34,684 bases of DNA, from contig JAILIC010000011.1 in assembly GCA_024695475.1 (NCBI GenBank), positions 1 through 34,684 of the forward strand, read 5' to 3'. Source of the DNA: Treponema sp. Its GTDB lineage: Bacteria > Spirochaetota > Spirochaetia > Treponematales > Treponemataceae. Positions 17,262-25,568 of this stretch are shown in pieces. Below the pieces are notes generated by a model that saw only the letters and a list, made by a program, of their open reading frames with translations, was not told the DNA's origin and made no database searches. The position numbers and the translations under genes were made by a program. The number at the start of each line of letters is the position of its first letter. The stretch's first letter is position 1.

Positions 17262-18536
17262 TTAGTACTGAGCGAGAATTTCGTTAACTTTTTGTTCCAT
17301 TGCATCTAGAGCTTGTTGAGCTGACTGATTGTTTGCGACAGCAGCTTCAAGAAGATCAGAAAGATTGTCATAAATCTGAGGCCAAGCAGGTGTTTTTGGA
17401 GCAGCAATAACAGAGTCAACAGCTGTTACATAATCTGCACGATATGCAAGAGCTTTGAAAGAATCTTTTGTACGTACAGAAAGTCGGGTAGGTATGTGTC
17501 CTGCTTTTGCCCACATGTCAGCATGAGCGGTCATCCAAAGAATAAAGGTCTTTGCAGCTTCGAGTTTTACAGGATCCATCTTTTTTTGTACTGGGATTGC
17601 CAAAGTATGAGAATCTGCCCATGCACCTGGCTTACCCCACAAAGCTGGGAATGGAGTTGCACCAAAGTTTAAATCGGACTGACCTTCCATTGTACCAGTT
17701 GTCCAAACTCCGTTAAAATAGAAAGCTGCTTTACCTAAACGGAAGTCTGCCATAGCGGTATCATAGTCATAGCCTTTAGGTGTAACTTTGTATTTATTTA
17801 CACTGTCTATAAGATCTTGGACAACTTTTAAGCCTTTTTCATTGTTGAAAGCAGCTTTTTTGTTATCAGCTGTAAGGAGATTGCCTCCTAATTGTCCCAT
17901 TCCAGAAATAAAGGAGCGGGTGAGTGTGTAAGCTTTATAGGTGGCTGTAGTATTATCCATATCAAGACCAACTGCACCAGTTTTTTCCTGAACACTCTGA
18001 GCTGCAGCCATCAATTCTGCATATGAAGCTGGTATTTTTGTTATACCTGCTTTTGCCAGTAAATCTTTATTGTAATACATGATGAGCGGATGGACATCCA
18101 GTGGCAATGAATAAAGCTTACCATTAAAACGACATGGATCAATTGCAGCAGGAACAAAATCTTTTACTTCATCCTGATTACCGGCGAGTAGTTCATCAAG
18201 TGGATAAAGAGCGCCACTATTTACATAAGGCAACATACTATCGCGATGTATAACAACAACATCTGGTGCATTTTTACTTGCTAATGCAGTAGTTAATTTT
18301 GTGTAGTAATCGGTGTATTTTGCAGGATCAGCCTTCAAAACAATATCAGTATGTGTACGGTTAAATTCATCAACCATAGCATTAAAGAATTCCCCGTCAC
18401 CTCCGGTAAACAAAGACCAGAATGTTACTTCTACAGGTTTATCACCAGCCTCCTTTTTTCCACCTGCAAAAGCCGTTGAGAGACAGCCACCCATCAAAAG
18501 AATGGAGCAGACAACACTTGTAATCATTTTTTTCAT
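17262..18536 (-). CDS. Extracellular sugar-binding protein of an ABC transporter
   Basis: A 424-residue family 1 (MalE-like) solute-binding protein. The N-terminus is a signal peptide with two possible processing sites: a lipobox-like MGGC near residue 18, or signal peptidase I cleavage after AFA to give GGKKEA, the mature start common in treponemal binding proteins. The mature part begins with VEVTFWSLFTGGDGEFFNAM and contains DVVVIHRDSMLPY and PLDVHPLIMYYNKDLLAKAG, typical of this family. An AGGAGG ribosome site precedes the ATG. It lies only 12 bp after the LacI gene, with no room for a separate promoter. The sugar is unknown, presumably an oligosaccharide given the glycosidase-like gene in the operon. 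Confidence 0.93.
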   Translation of the reverse strand: MKKMITSVVCSILLMGGCLSTAFAGGKKEAGDKPVEVTFWSLFTGGDGEFFNAMVDEFNRTHTDIVLKADPAKYTDYYTKLTTALASKNAPDVVVIHRDSMLPYVNSGALYPLDELLAGNQDEVKDFVPAAIDPCRFNGKLYSLPLDVHPLIMYYNKDLLAKAGITKIPASYAELMAAAQSVQEKTGAVGLDMDNTTATYKAYTLTRSFISGMGQLGGNLLTADNKKAAFNNEKGLKVVQDLIDSVNKYKVTPKGYDYDTAMADFRLGKAAFYFNGVWTTGTMEGQSDLNFGATPFPALWGKPGAWADSHTLAIPVQKKMDPVKLEAAKTFILWMTAHADMWAKAGHIPTRLSVRTKDSFKALAYRADYVTAVDSVIAAPKTPAWPQIYDNLSDLLEAAVANNQSAQQALDAMEQKVNEILAQY

Positions 18537-18548
18537 GAAAGTTTCCTC

Positions 18549-19571
18549 CTACTTTTTTTTCATGAAACGATGAGTCCTTTTTGTGGACTCCCGAAATACT
18601 AATCGCGTATCAAGAATCTTTGTCTCGTACGGTAGATCTCTATCTTTAATATGGCGCAGCAATTCATTAACAGCTTCTTCACCTAATCGATATTTTGGAA
18701 CATCAACGGTACTAAGTCGTGGCTGCATATATTGTGAAATATCAAGATTATCAAAACCAAACACTTCGATATCTTCAGGGACCGACAAATCATTTTCATA
18801 CAAAGCTTTGAGTGCACCCATAGCTATAAGGTCGTTAAAGCACACTACGGCAGTAAAACCTTTTTGCAGCTTAAGAGCCTGATTAAGAGCACTGTATCCG
18901 TCATCAATATGACCTTTTGTTTCTATGATGAGTGATTTATCAGGGACAATATTGTTTTCTTTTAATGCGGTCATATATCCGGTAAGACGATCAAGAGAGT
19001 TGCTGATAGACTCAGGTCCTGTAATATACAAAATTCGACTATGTCCACTATCTACTAAATACTGCACAATTTCTCGAGTACTTTCATTATCTTTATGCAA
19101 TATGGAATGATTTTCTAATCCAAGTACTTTACGTCCTGCAAAAATAAACGGCATAGGAAGATTTTGGTAGAGCTGTGTTGTTTCCTTGTTATTGTAGAGT
19201 GGTATACTAATGAGTCCGTCTACATGCCGTCCTGTAAGAGTACGCAAAGCTTCACACTCATTTTGTTGTGATTCTTCGGTATTCATAAGAAGGATATGAT
19301 AGCCATTTTTTCGTGCTGTCTCTTCTATGCCAAGAATGAGCTCTGCAAAGAATGGGTTTGAAGAATCTGCAGAAAGCACACCAAGAATATGTGTTTCTTT
19401 CGACCGCATACTACTTGCTGCGTAATTAGGTACATATCCAAGAGATTCTACAATATCGTTTACTTTTTTACAGGTTGCTTTACTGATACGAGTATCCCCA
19501 CGCATGACACGAGAGACGGTATTAATTGAGCATCCTGCTTTTTCAGCAATATCAGATAAGGTTACTGCCAT
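18549..19571 (-). CDS. LacI family transcriptional regulator
   Basis: A 340-residue protein when started at 19571. The N-terminal helix-turn-helix is VTLSDIAEKAGCSINTVSRVMRG followed by YVPNYAASSMRS (the hinge helix normally ends with an A-R-S motif, here SSMRS). The rest is a periplasmic-binding-protein-like sensor domain (HILGVLSADSSNPFFAEL through FDNLDISQYMQPRLSTVDVP). The longer frame to 19607 adds twelve residues from a TTG or from an ATG at 19598, but these starts lie upstream of the predicted transcription start and have no ribosome site. I prefer 19571. First gene of the ABC operon, so probably autoregulated by a sugar effector. Confidence 0.9.
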   Translation of the reverse strand: MAVTLSDIAEKAGCSINTVSRVMRGDTRISKATCKKVNDIVESLGYVPNYAASSMRSKETHILGVLSADSSNPFFAELILGIEETARKNGYHILLMNTEESQQNECEALRTLTGRHVDGLISIPLYNNKETTQLYQNLPMPFIFAGRKVLGLENHSILHKDNESTREIVQYLVDSGHSRILYITGPESISNSLDRLTGYMTALKENNIVPDKSLIIETKGHIDDGYSALNQALKLQKGFTAVVCFNDLIAMGALKALYENDLSVPEDIEVFGFDNLDISQYMQPRLSTVDVPKYRLGEEAVNELLRHIKDRDLPYETKILDTRLVFRESTKRTHRFMKKK

Positions 19572-19572
19572 T

Positions 19573-19607
19573 GGATTAATGTTAATCCTGTTAATCATAC
19601 TTGTCAA
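19573..19607 (-). promoter_or_regulatory. Promoter and LacI-type operator of the sugar ABC operon
   Basis: Minus-strand TTGACA (plus-strand 19602-19607), a 17-bp spacer and TAACAT (19579-19584). The -10 box sits inside the inverted repeat GGATTAA-TG-TTAATCC (19573-19588). Transcription would start at about 19571-19572, on or next to the A of the preferred lacI-family start codon, giving a leaderless message. Repressor bound here would cover the -10 box and the start site. Confidence 0.55.
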
Positions 19608-19668
19608 ATTTTTTTGTAGTTTTATACCTAAAATCTGAGTAAATATGGCTATTTTTCTATTTTAACAA

Positions 19669-19682
19669 GGTTAACGTTAATA
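19669..19682. promoter_or_regulatory. Second LacI-type operator
   Basis: The perfect 10-bp palindrome TTAACGTTAA (19671-19680) shares the core TTAAYGTTAAT with the repeat at 19573-19588, about 95 bp away. Two sites at this distance could allow looping. The site lies just upstream of the -35 box of the divergent flavoprotein gene, so that gene may share the control. Confidence 0.5.
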
Positions 19683-19690
19683 CAAAAAGA

Positions 19691-19719
19691 TGGACTTTTC
19701 CAGTAAGCAGACTTATACT
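19691..19719 (+). promoter_or_regulatory. Candidate promoter of the first flavoprotein gene
   Basis: TGGACT (19691-19696), a 17-bp spacer and TATACT (19714-19719), matching consensus at 4 of 6 and 5 of 6 positions. Transcription would start near 19726, giving a leader of about 20 nt that contains AAGGAG (19735-19740) before the ATG at 19747. Confidence 0.5.
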
Positions 19720-19746
19720 GTAGTTATCATATGTAAGGAGTATAAT

Positions 19747-21645
19747 ATGAAACTATTAAGTAAATTTGTTGTTGCTATCACAGTCTTTGTTTCTTTGACT
19801 ATGATAGGTTGTGCTAAGAAACCAACAGGTTCTTACACTGTAACAACACAGGGGCTTTATGGTCCAATCGATATGGAGGTTGAACTTGAGAAAGGCATCA
19901 TAAAAGCCGTAGAAATAACACACAACTATGAAACTGAAGGGGTTGGTGGATATGCAATCGAAGTTATCCCAGAAAGAATTGTCAAATCACAAACTCCAAA
20001 TGTTGAAGTTGTTTCAGGTGCATCTGTAACGAGTCGTGCTATTATGAATGGAGTTATCACCTGTATGAAAAATGCAGGCATGAAAACTGACAACCTGAAA
20101 AAGATTGAAGCTCCAAAACCAAAAGATGAAGAACTGACTACAGATGTAGTTATTGTCGGTGGTGGTGGTGCAGGTCTTGCAGCTGCAGTATCAGCTACAG
20201 AAGCTGGTGCTCATGTTATCCTCATTGAAAAAATGGGTTTTTTAGGTGGTAATGCAATTGTATCTGGCGGTATTTTTAACTGTCCTGATCCAGCCATGCA
20301 AGATAATGCTGATATCAAGAGTAGCCTTGATCCTCTTATTGAAGCAGCACTTGCTGAAACTCCTGTAAGTGAAATACATGCACAGGTACAGAATACAGTT
20401 CGCAAGCAATTTGCTGCATATAAAAATACCAATAAAAAAGTCTTTGATAGTCCTGAGTGGTTTGCACTGCAAACATGGAATGGCGGTGATAAAGTTGGAG
20501 ATCTTAAGATGGTACTCTTCTATGCACAAAATGCATATCCAACATTAAAGTGGCTTGAAAGTATGGGAATGAAATTTGTAGATCAAATCAATTCTGCAAG
20601 TGGTTCTTTATATATGCGTACCCATACTGCAACAACTCCAAATGGAACAGGATATATCCAAGCATTCCGTGATACACTTGCACAACGTAATGATAAAATT
20701 ACTATTCTTACTGATACCGAAGGTAAAAGCCTTATTGTAGAAAATGGTGAGGTTACGGGTGTTAATGCGGTTGGTCGTAAAGGTAATAAAGTAACTTTGC
20801 ATGCTACAAAAGGTGTCATTATGGCAACTGGCGGTTTTGCAGGTAATGTTGACCTTCGTATGAAATATTGCCAGAGTGATAAATGGCCTGATTTAAGTGA
20901 CAAAGTTATTACAACGAATATGCCTGGTGTTACCGGAGATGGTATCCGCATGGTTCAAGATGCTGGAGCTCACCTCATCAATATGGATCAAATACAACTT
21001 TTACCATATGCAAATCCGTGGACAGGCGCAACAAGTGATATAACACTTACATACAGTGCAAGTATGTATATTAACAAAAATGGACAGCGTTTTGTTCGTG
21101 AAGATGGACGTCGAGATGAAATGTCTCTTGCTATCATCGCTCAACCAGAAGGCTTAATGTATCAACTTTTTAGTGCTGATGCCGTACCAGATCCAGCAAA
21201 GGGAAGAACTCTTGGCGGTAAAGCCCCTGCATACTATCTTGATAATCATCTTGCTGGTTATGTCAGTGCCCCTACATTGGCAGAACTTGCAAAAACTCTA
21301 AACATGGATCCTGTTGTACTTCAGAAAACAGTTGATGATTTTAACAGTTATGTTGATGAAAAAGCTAAAGATCCATTTGGGCGTATCACTTTTACCAAGA
21401 AACTGGTAACTGGACCATGGTATGCTTATCCACGTAAACCTGCAGCACATCATACCATGGGTGGTGTTGATATTGATGAATCAACTCATGCACTTCGTGA
21501 AGATGGCAGCATAATCAAGGGCTTGTATTGTGCCGGTGAAATCACAGGTAATATTCATGGAGCTAACCGCTTAGGTGGTAATGCTATTGTAGATTTCTGT
21601 GTATTTGGTCGTATTGCTGGTACTAATGCAGCACACCAAAACTAG
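19747..21645 (+). CDS. Periplasmic FMN/FAD reductase lipoprotein, fumarate/urocanate reductase-like
   Basis: A 632-residue lipoprotein (lipobox MIGC, Cys22) with an N-terminal FMN-binding domain (about 28-110) and an FAD-dependent reductase domain (about 132-632). SGASVTS (90-96) is the flavinylation motif in which ApbE would attach FMN to Thr95. The dinucleotide fold starts VVIVGGGGAGLAAA. By comparison with flavocytochrome c fumarate reductase, Arg448 (GQRFV), His568/His569 (AAHHTMGG) and Arg608 (GANRLGGNA) are in place. The position that is His in fumarate reductase and, as I recall, Tyr in urocanate reductase reads QLLP near residue 418, so fumarate may not be the substrate. The start at 19747 is chosen because AAGGAG lies 7 nt upstream and the signal peptide begins there. 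It converges on the TRAP genes. Confidence 0.88.
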   Translation: MKLLSKFVVAITVFVSLTMIGCAKKPTGSYTVTTQGLYGPIDMEVELEKGIIKAVEITHNYETEGVGGYAIEVIPERIVKSQTPNVEVVSGASVTSRAIMNGVITCMKNAGMKTDNLKKIEAPKPKDEELTTDVVIVGGGGAGLAAAVSATEAGAHVILIEKMGFLGGNAIVSGGIFNCPDPAMQDNADIKSSLDPLIEAALAETPVSEIHAQVQNTVRKQFAAYKNTNKKVFDSPEWFALQTWNGGDKVGDLKMVLFYAQNAYPTLKWLESMGMKFVDQINSASGSLYMRTHTATTPNGTGYIQAFRDTLAQRNDKITILTDTEGKSLIVENGEVTGVNAVGRKGNKVTLHATKGVIMATGGFAGNVDLRMKYCQSDKWPDLSDKVITTNMPGVTGDGIRMVQDAGAHLINMDQIQLLPYANPWTGATSDITLTYSASMYINKNGQRFVREDGRRDEMSLAIIAQPEGLMYQLFSADAVPDPAKGRTLGGKAPAYYLDNHLAGYVSAPTLAELAKTLNMDPVVLQKTVDDFNSYVDEKAKDPFGRITFTKKLVTGPWYAYPRKPAAHHTMGGVDIDESTHALREDGSIIKGLYCAGEITGNIHGANRLGGNAIVDFCVFGRIAGTNAAHQN

Positions 21646-21668
21646 CAATAGAAATCTTTAGGCAACAT

Positions 21669-21707
21669 AAAAAAAGGCAGTATCCTGTTGGGACACTGCC
21701 TTTTTTT
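21669..21707. terminator. Bidirectional rho-independent terminator
   Basis: A 10-bp stem with one mismatch (21676-21685 with 21691-21700) and a TGTTG loop is flanked by an A-tract on the left and seven T residues on the right. It therefore works on both strands and separates the convergent flavoprotein and TRAP transcripts. Confidence 0.9.
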
Positions 21708-21720
21708 GTTTTTATTAAAG

Positions 21721-24054
21721 TTATTCAGTAAAAGCTGAAATGAGCTTTTCAACAGATGCGGCATCGTGACCATTAGCCAACAACTGTTTTTTGTACCAAT
21801 CAGCTACACCTGCAGTTGCCTGACGGAAGCTCTCTGTATCAATTTCTTCAGTTTCAACAACTGTAATGATATTATTTGCTTTCCAATCTTTAATCAATTC
21901 TTCACACTCATAGCGATTGATAGCTCGTTCATAATCAACAGCCTTCTGAGCGTTTTCATCCACGATACGTTTTTGTTCATCACTTAATGCATTATACACA
22001 TCACCATTCATACAGAAGAACAAACAATCGTAATAGGCATTCCAAAGAGAAATGTACTTTTGTACACTCTGTACAGAAGCAGATGCAATTGAAGGCAGTG
22101 GGTTTTCCTGACCTTCAACCGTATTTTGCTGTAAAGCAGTATACGTTTCTGACCAGTTCATATTAGTAGCATTTGCACCCCAAGCACGATATGCCTGCAT
22201 TAAAAGATTACTTCCAGCAACACGAATCTTTAAACCAGCAAGATCACTTACGCTCTTAATAGGACGACGGGAATTGGTAAGTTGTCTAAATCCATTTTCT
22301 GCAATACCAAAACAGTGTAAGTTGAGCCCCTCTAAAATTTCTTTTAACATCAGACCAGCTTCACCGTCAAACTTAGCATCAGCATCTTCGTAGCTGTCAT
22401 AAATATATGGTAATGATACTACGTTAAAACGATCATCCAAGGCAGAGTAAATCAAGTTAGAATGCATTGAAAGTTGGATTGGATCCCCCTCACGCAAGGC
22501 TGCAATACCATCAGGCTGACTACCATTTGTCAGCTGATCAGAAAAACCATCTACTAATACCGTTACTTTGCCTCCTGTAGACTCCTTCATAAGAGCCGCA
22601 AAGTAGCGACCAGCCTTTGCCCATGTGCAGGTCTCACCTGGAGAACAAGCAAAATGCCAAGTCATAGGTTTCCATTCTACAGTTGCTGGTGCAGCATCCT
22701 TTGCTGGATCATATTGCTCACTATCATAAATTGCAATTTGACTACCATCACCGGCAATCGAGTTTGCTTTTTGTACGGCAACAGAAGCATGAGGCCAATA
22801 GGTATATCCAATCAGAACCACAATACTTGCAATAATCATAGGAATCACAGCATGTGATATTTGTGGCAACGTAACCCTTGTTGCATTTTTAATCTTTAAG
22901 CTAATAGCAACAAAAAGATTGATACCAACTGGAGGAGTAACCTGACCGATCGCAAGGTTAACCGTAGCAATAATACCAAATACAATAGGATTAAAACCGA
23001 GCATACGACAAACAGGTATCATAACTGGAATAAAAATGTACATGGCACTGTTTGCATCGATAAAGCATCCTGCAATCAAGAAAATGATATTAATAACAAA
23101 CAGGAAGACAACCTTATTAGTTGCAACTGTAGCAAGTAAACGCTCCGCTGCAGCAGAAATACCAAAAAGCGTACATACATAAGAGAATAGAGTAGCAGAA
23201 CCAATGATGAACATAATACTACCGGTAGTTTTTGCTGACTCAACAAGAATACGAGCCATATCACGTAAACTTACCTCTCGGTAAATGAACATACCAACAA
23301 TAAGTCCATACACAGCGGCCACAGCGGCTGCCTCAGTTGGAGTAAATACACCACCATAAATACCACCCAAGATAATAACAGGCATAAGGAAAGCCCAAAA
23401 AGCATCCTTAAATGCATCCCATCTTTCCTTTGCACTGGATCGCGGTTTTACGGACTGAATATTTTTACGATGCACTTCGATAAGGACAACTGCAATCAAA
23501 GCAGCTCCTACCAATACGCCAGGGATAATACCAGCCATAAAAAGCTTACCAACATCATCACCTGTAATGGAAGCATAGACAACATACGCAATACTTGGAG
23601 GAATGATAATAGCTATAGAGCTAGAAGCTGCCATAAGAGCTGTAGCAAACGGAGCAGAAAAGCCCGCTTCAATCATAGCTGGTATCAAAATCGCACCTAA
23701 AGCTGCAACGGTTGCAGGCCCTGAACCAGAAATCGCACCAAAAAGACATGATACGATAACACAGACAATGGCAATACCGCCACGAGTATGACCAATACAG
23801 GCATTTACAAAAGCAATCAAACGTTTTGAAATACCAGCTTTTGCCATAATATTGCCAGCAAGCACAAAAAAAGGAATAGCAAGCAGCAGCGTTTTGCTGA
23901 TACCGGAATAGGTATTTACAGCAACGACAGAAAGCTTTTGCCCCGCAGTAAGAATAGCTGCAAGGGAAGAGGCTCCAAGACAAATAGCGATAGGCACATC
24001 AGCAATAAGTAATATAAAAAAGACAGCAAATAAAATAGCGGTAATCATTGACAA
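21721..24054 (-). CDS. TRAP transporter: large permease DctM fused to DctP binding protein
   Basis: A 777-residue single open frame. Residues 1 to about 425 are a complete DctM large permease, with GGIAIVCVIVSCLFGAISGS, PATVAALGAILIPAM, SSIAIIIPPSIAYVVYASI and GKLFMAGIIPG. After its last helix (about 402-420) comes a linker of about 35 residues, then a full DctP-type binding protein (about 460-777). DctP hallmarks are LAGLKIRVAGS (the Arg that binds the substrate carboxylate), the GANATNMNWSETYTALQ segment and VEGQENP. The linker contains no second signal peptide, so the binding domain must be displayed in the periplasm by the permease. Normally DctP is a free protein. The gene overlaps dctQ by 10 bp. 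Substrate is an organic acid of unknown identity. Confidence 0.9.
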   Translation of the reverse strand: MSMITAILFAVFFILLIADVPIAICLGASSLAAILTAGQKLSVVAVNTYSGISKTLLLAIPFFVLAGNIMAKAGISKRLIAFVNACIGHTRGGIAIVCVIVSCLFGAISGSGPATVAALGAILIPAMIEAGFSAPFATALMAASSSIAIIIPPSIAYVVYASITGDDVGKLFMAGIIPGVLVGAALIAVVLIEVHRKNIQSVKPRSSAKERWDAFKDAFWAFLMPVIILGGIYGGVFTPTEAAAVAAVYGLIVGMFIYREVSLRDMARILVESAKTTGSIMFIIGSATLFSYVCTLFGISAAAERLLATVATNKVVFLFVINIIFLIAGCFIDANSAMYIFIPVMIPVCRMLGFNPIVFGIIATVNLAIGQVTPPVGINLFVAISLKIKNATRVTLPQISHAVIPMIIASIVVLIGYTYWPHASVAVQKANSIAGDGSQIAIYDSEQYDPAKDAAPATVEWKPMTWHFACSPGETCTWAKAGRYFAALMKESTGGKVTVLVDGFSDQLTNGSQPDGIAALREGDPIQLSMHSNLIYSALDDRFNVVSLPYIYDSYEDADAKFDGEAGLMLKEILEGLNLHCFGIAENGFRQLTNSRRPIKSVSDLAGLKIRVAGSNLLMQAYRAWGANATNMNWSETYTALQQNTVEGQENPLPSIASASVQSVQKYISLWNAYYDCLFFCMNGDVYNALSDEQKRIVDENAQKAVDYERAINRYECEELIKDWKANNIITVVETEEIDTESFRQATAGVADWYKKQLLANGHDAASVEKLISAFTE

Positions 24055-24542
24055 ACCTCCTCATTCTTTTTTGTTGACAGAAAGTTAGAGAGATTTTCAA
24101 TAAAATGAAGGATTAAACAAACACCACAAATAGGAATGAATGACCAGAAAATCCAGCGGGGGAGATGCATGACAAAAGTATGTTCTCCTTGTTGCATACT
24201 AGAAACCATACGTATAAATCCCTGCCAAGTAAGAACCACACAGTAGAAAATACTTACAATGCCCGAAAGAAGCTTTTGCATCATCTTTTTACTGCCAGTA
24301 AGACGACTCGAAAACAAAGCCAGACCAATAAGACCGTTGTCTTCTCTGGCACAAAGGGCAGCCCCCATCAGCGAAACAAAAACAAATAGTGCAATAACAA
24401 GTTCATCAGCAAAAGCAAGCGAGTGGTTAAAAACAAATCTGCCGATAACGTTTGCAAAGGTGAATGCAAGGGTGACTGCCATTGTAATTGCCAATAAGTA
24501 CTTCTCAATAACGGCAACAGCACCCATGATCTTTTTGAACAT
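24045..24542 (-). CDS. TRAP transporter small permease DctQ
   Basis: A 165-residue protein with four membrane segments, as usual for DctQ. The segment FANVIGRFVFNHSLAFADELVIALFVFV (about residues 28-55, with the conserved N-x-x-x-R and W/F-A-[DE]-E pattern) and LMGAALCAREDNGLIGLALF are family features. It forms the membrane complex with the DctM part of the fused downstream protein. A GGAGG ribosome site precedes its ATG. It is the first gene of the two-gene TRAP operon and is divergent from the DeoR-kinase operon. Confidence 0.92.
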   Translation of the reverse strand: MFKKIMGAVAVIEKYLLAITMAVTLAFTFANVIGRFVFNHSLAFADELVIALFVFVSLMGAALCAREDNGLIGLALFSSRLTGSKKMMQKLLSGIVSIFYCVVLTWQGFIRMVSSMQQGEHTFVMHLPRWIFWSFIPICGVCLILHFIENLSNFLSTKKNEEVCQ

Positions 24543-24587
24543 GAAGGTTCCTCCATCTTTAATTTTTATAAAACTTCTTCAGTATTT

Positions 24588-24634
24588 ATTATATACATTT
24601 AGATACTAGCATATTACAAAAAATTAATCGATTA
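24588..24634 (-). promoter_or_regulatory. Candidate dctQ promoter element and TTAATCGA motif
   Basis: On the minus strand a perfect TATAAT lies at plus-strand 24588-24593, with no good -35 at 17 bp (nearest is TTGTAA at 20 bp). Just upstream is the palindrome TAATCGATTA (24625-24634). The octamer TTAATCGA at 24624-24631 recurs at 24767-24774 in the leader of the divergent deoR-type gene, so both operons may answer to the same regulator. Confidence 0.4.
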
Positions 24635-24720
24635 CTTTTGTAGTATTTTTTAACATTTTTTAGTGATAATTAAATAATTTTCCCTATGAGTATCGTTTTT
24701 ATGCCCTTTACACAAAAAAT

Positions 24721-24749
24721 TTGACAAACCAAAAATACAGATGTAACAT
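24721..24749 (+). promoter_or_regulatory. Promoter of the DeoR-kinase-PdxA2-GntP operon
   Basis: TTGACA (24721-24726), 17-bp spacer, TAACAT (24744-24749). Transcription would start near 24756. The -10 hexamer is the same TAACAT seen at the LacI and exporter operons. Confidence 0.65.
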
Positions 24750-24797
24750 CGAACATATAAAAGAGGTTAATCGAACAATACTAAACATTTTAATGTT
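24749..24797 (+). promoter_or_regulatory. Candidate operators in the DeoR leader
   Basis: TCGAACA is directly repeated at 24749-24755 and 24771-24777, TTAATCGA lies at 24767-24774, and the inverted repeat AACATT-TT-AATGTT spans 24784-24797. They cover the predicted start site and leader, a suitable place for autoregulation by the DeoR-family protein. No Shine-Dalgarno sequence is visible before the ATG at 24813. Confidence 0.4.
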
Positions 24798-24812
24798 GTT
24801 TTATGTTAAAAA

Positions 24813-25559
24813 ATGATTATAGATAGAGAAAAGTACATTATTGAACAAATTCAAAAAACTGGCAAAGTACAGGTTGATTCCCTTGCAAAAGATTTAGACG
24901 TAAGTTCAATGACCATACGTCGCGATCTGGAAACACTCAAAAAAAAAGGTCTTGTAGATCGCTGTTATGGTGGAGCCATAATAAAATCAGAAATTCCTTA
25001 CTTCGACAAACAAATAGCCAATGCCGAGGCAAAAAAGAAGATTGCAGAATATGCCATATCACTCATCAAACCGAACGATACGGTTTTTCTTGATGCAGGT
25101 ACCACTACATATCAAATTGCCAGACTTATAACACAAATAGCAAATATTACCGTCATAACTGATGACATACAGATTGCTCATTTCTTGATAAACACACCTA
25201 TTACCGTATATATGTGTGGTGGACTACTACAAAAGTCAACAGGTTGCGTTATTGGTAACTTTACCACGGATATGGTTAAAAACTTCTGTCTAGACATCGC
25301 GTTTATAGGAGCAGGTGCAATAGACAGTAATTTTAATCATCTGACACCAACACCTGAAAAAATAGCACTTAAGCAACAAATTACAAGCATCTGTACTAAA
25401 ACATACCTGGTAGCAGACAGTGATAAGTTTCACCGCAAAGCGCTACTAAAAATAAACGGCTGCGAAGTCTACAACGGAATTATCACAGATATGACTTTTT
25501 CTGATGAAGAAAAAGAAATAATCAAACAAAGAAATATCAACATATTACAAGTCTGCTGA
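24813..25559 (+). CDS. DeoR family transcriptional regulator
   Basis: A 248-residue protein. The N-terminal winged helix-turn-helix reads KVQVDSLAKDLDVSSMTIRR with DLETLKKKGLVDRCYGGAI (residues about 18-55), matching the DeoR signature. The C-terminal sensor domain has NDTVFLDAGTTTYQIA (about 85-100) and VIGAGAID-like and VADSDKF segments, typical for binding a phosphorylated sugar intermediate. It lies 9 bp upstream of the kinase in one operon. Its effector is therefore probably a phosphorylated four-carbon acid or a downstream triose phosphate (inference). Confidence 0.92.
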   Translation: MIIDREKYIIEQIQKTGKVQVDSLAKDLDVSSMTIRRDLETLKKKGLVDRCYGGAIIKSEIPYFDKQIANAEAKKKIAEYAISLIKPNDTVFLDAGTTTYQIARLITQIANITVITDDIQIAHFLINTPITVYMCGGLLQKSTGCVIGNFTTDMVKNFCLDIAFIGAGAIDSNFNHLTPTPEKIALKQQITSICTKTYLVADSDKFHRKALLKINGCEVYNGIITDMTFSDEEKEIIKQRNINILQVC

Positions 25560-25568
25560 GGTAACAAA

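Noticed and set aside
19690..19746. Longer N-terminus for the first flavoprotein
   Set aside because: It would place 19 polar residues before the signal peptide and covers the likely promoter. AAGGAG supports 19747.
22650..22780. Assembly error as the cause of the DctM-DctP fusion
   Set aside because: The linker is a normal in-frame coding stretch without homopolymer runs or a leftover signal peptide, so a true fusion is simpler. Resequencing would still settle it.
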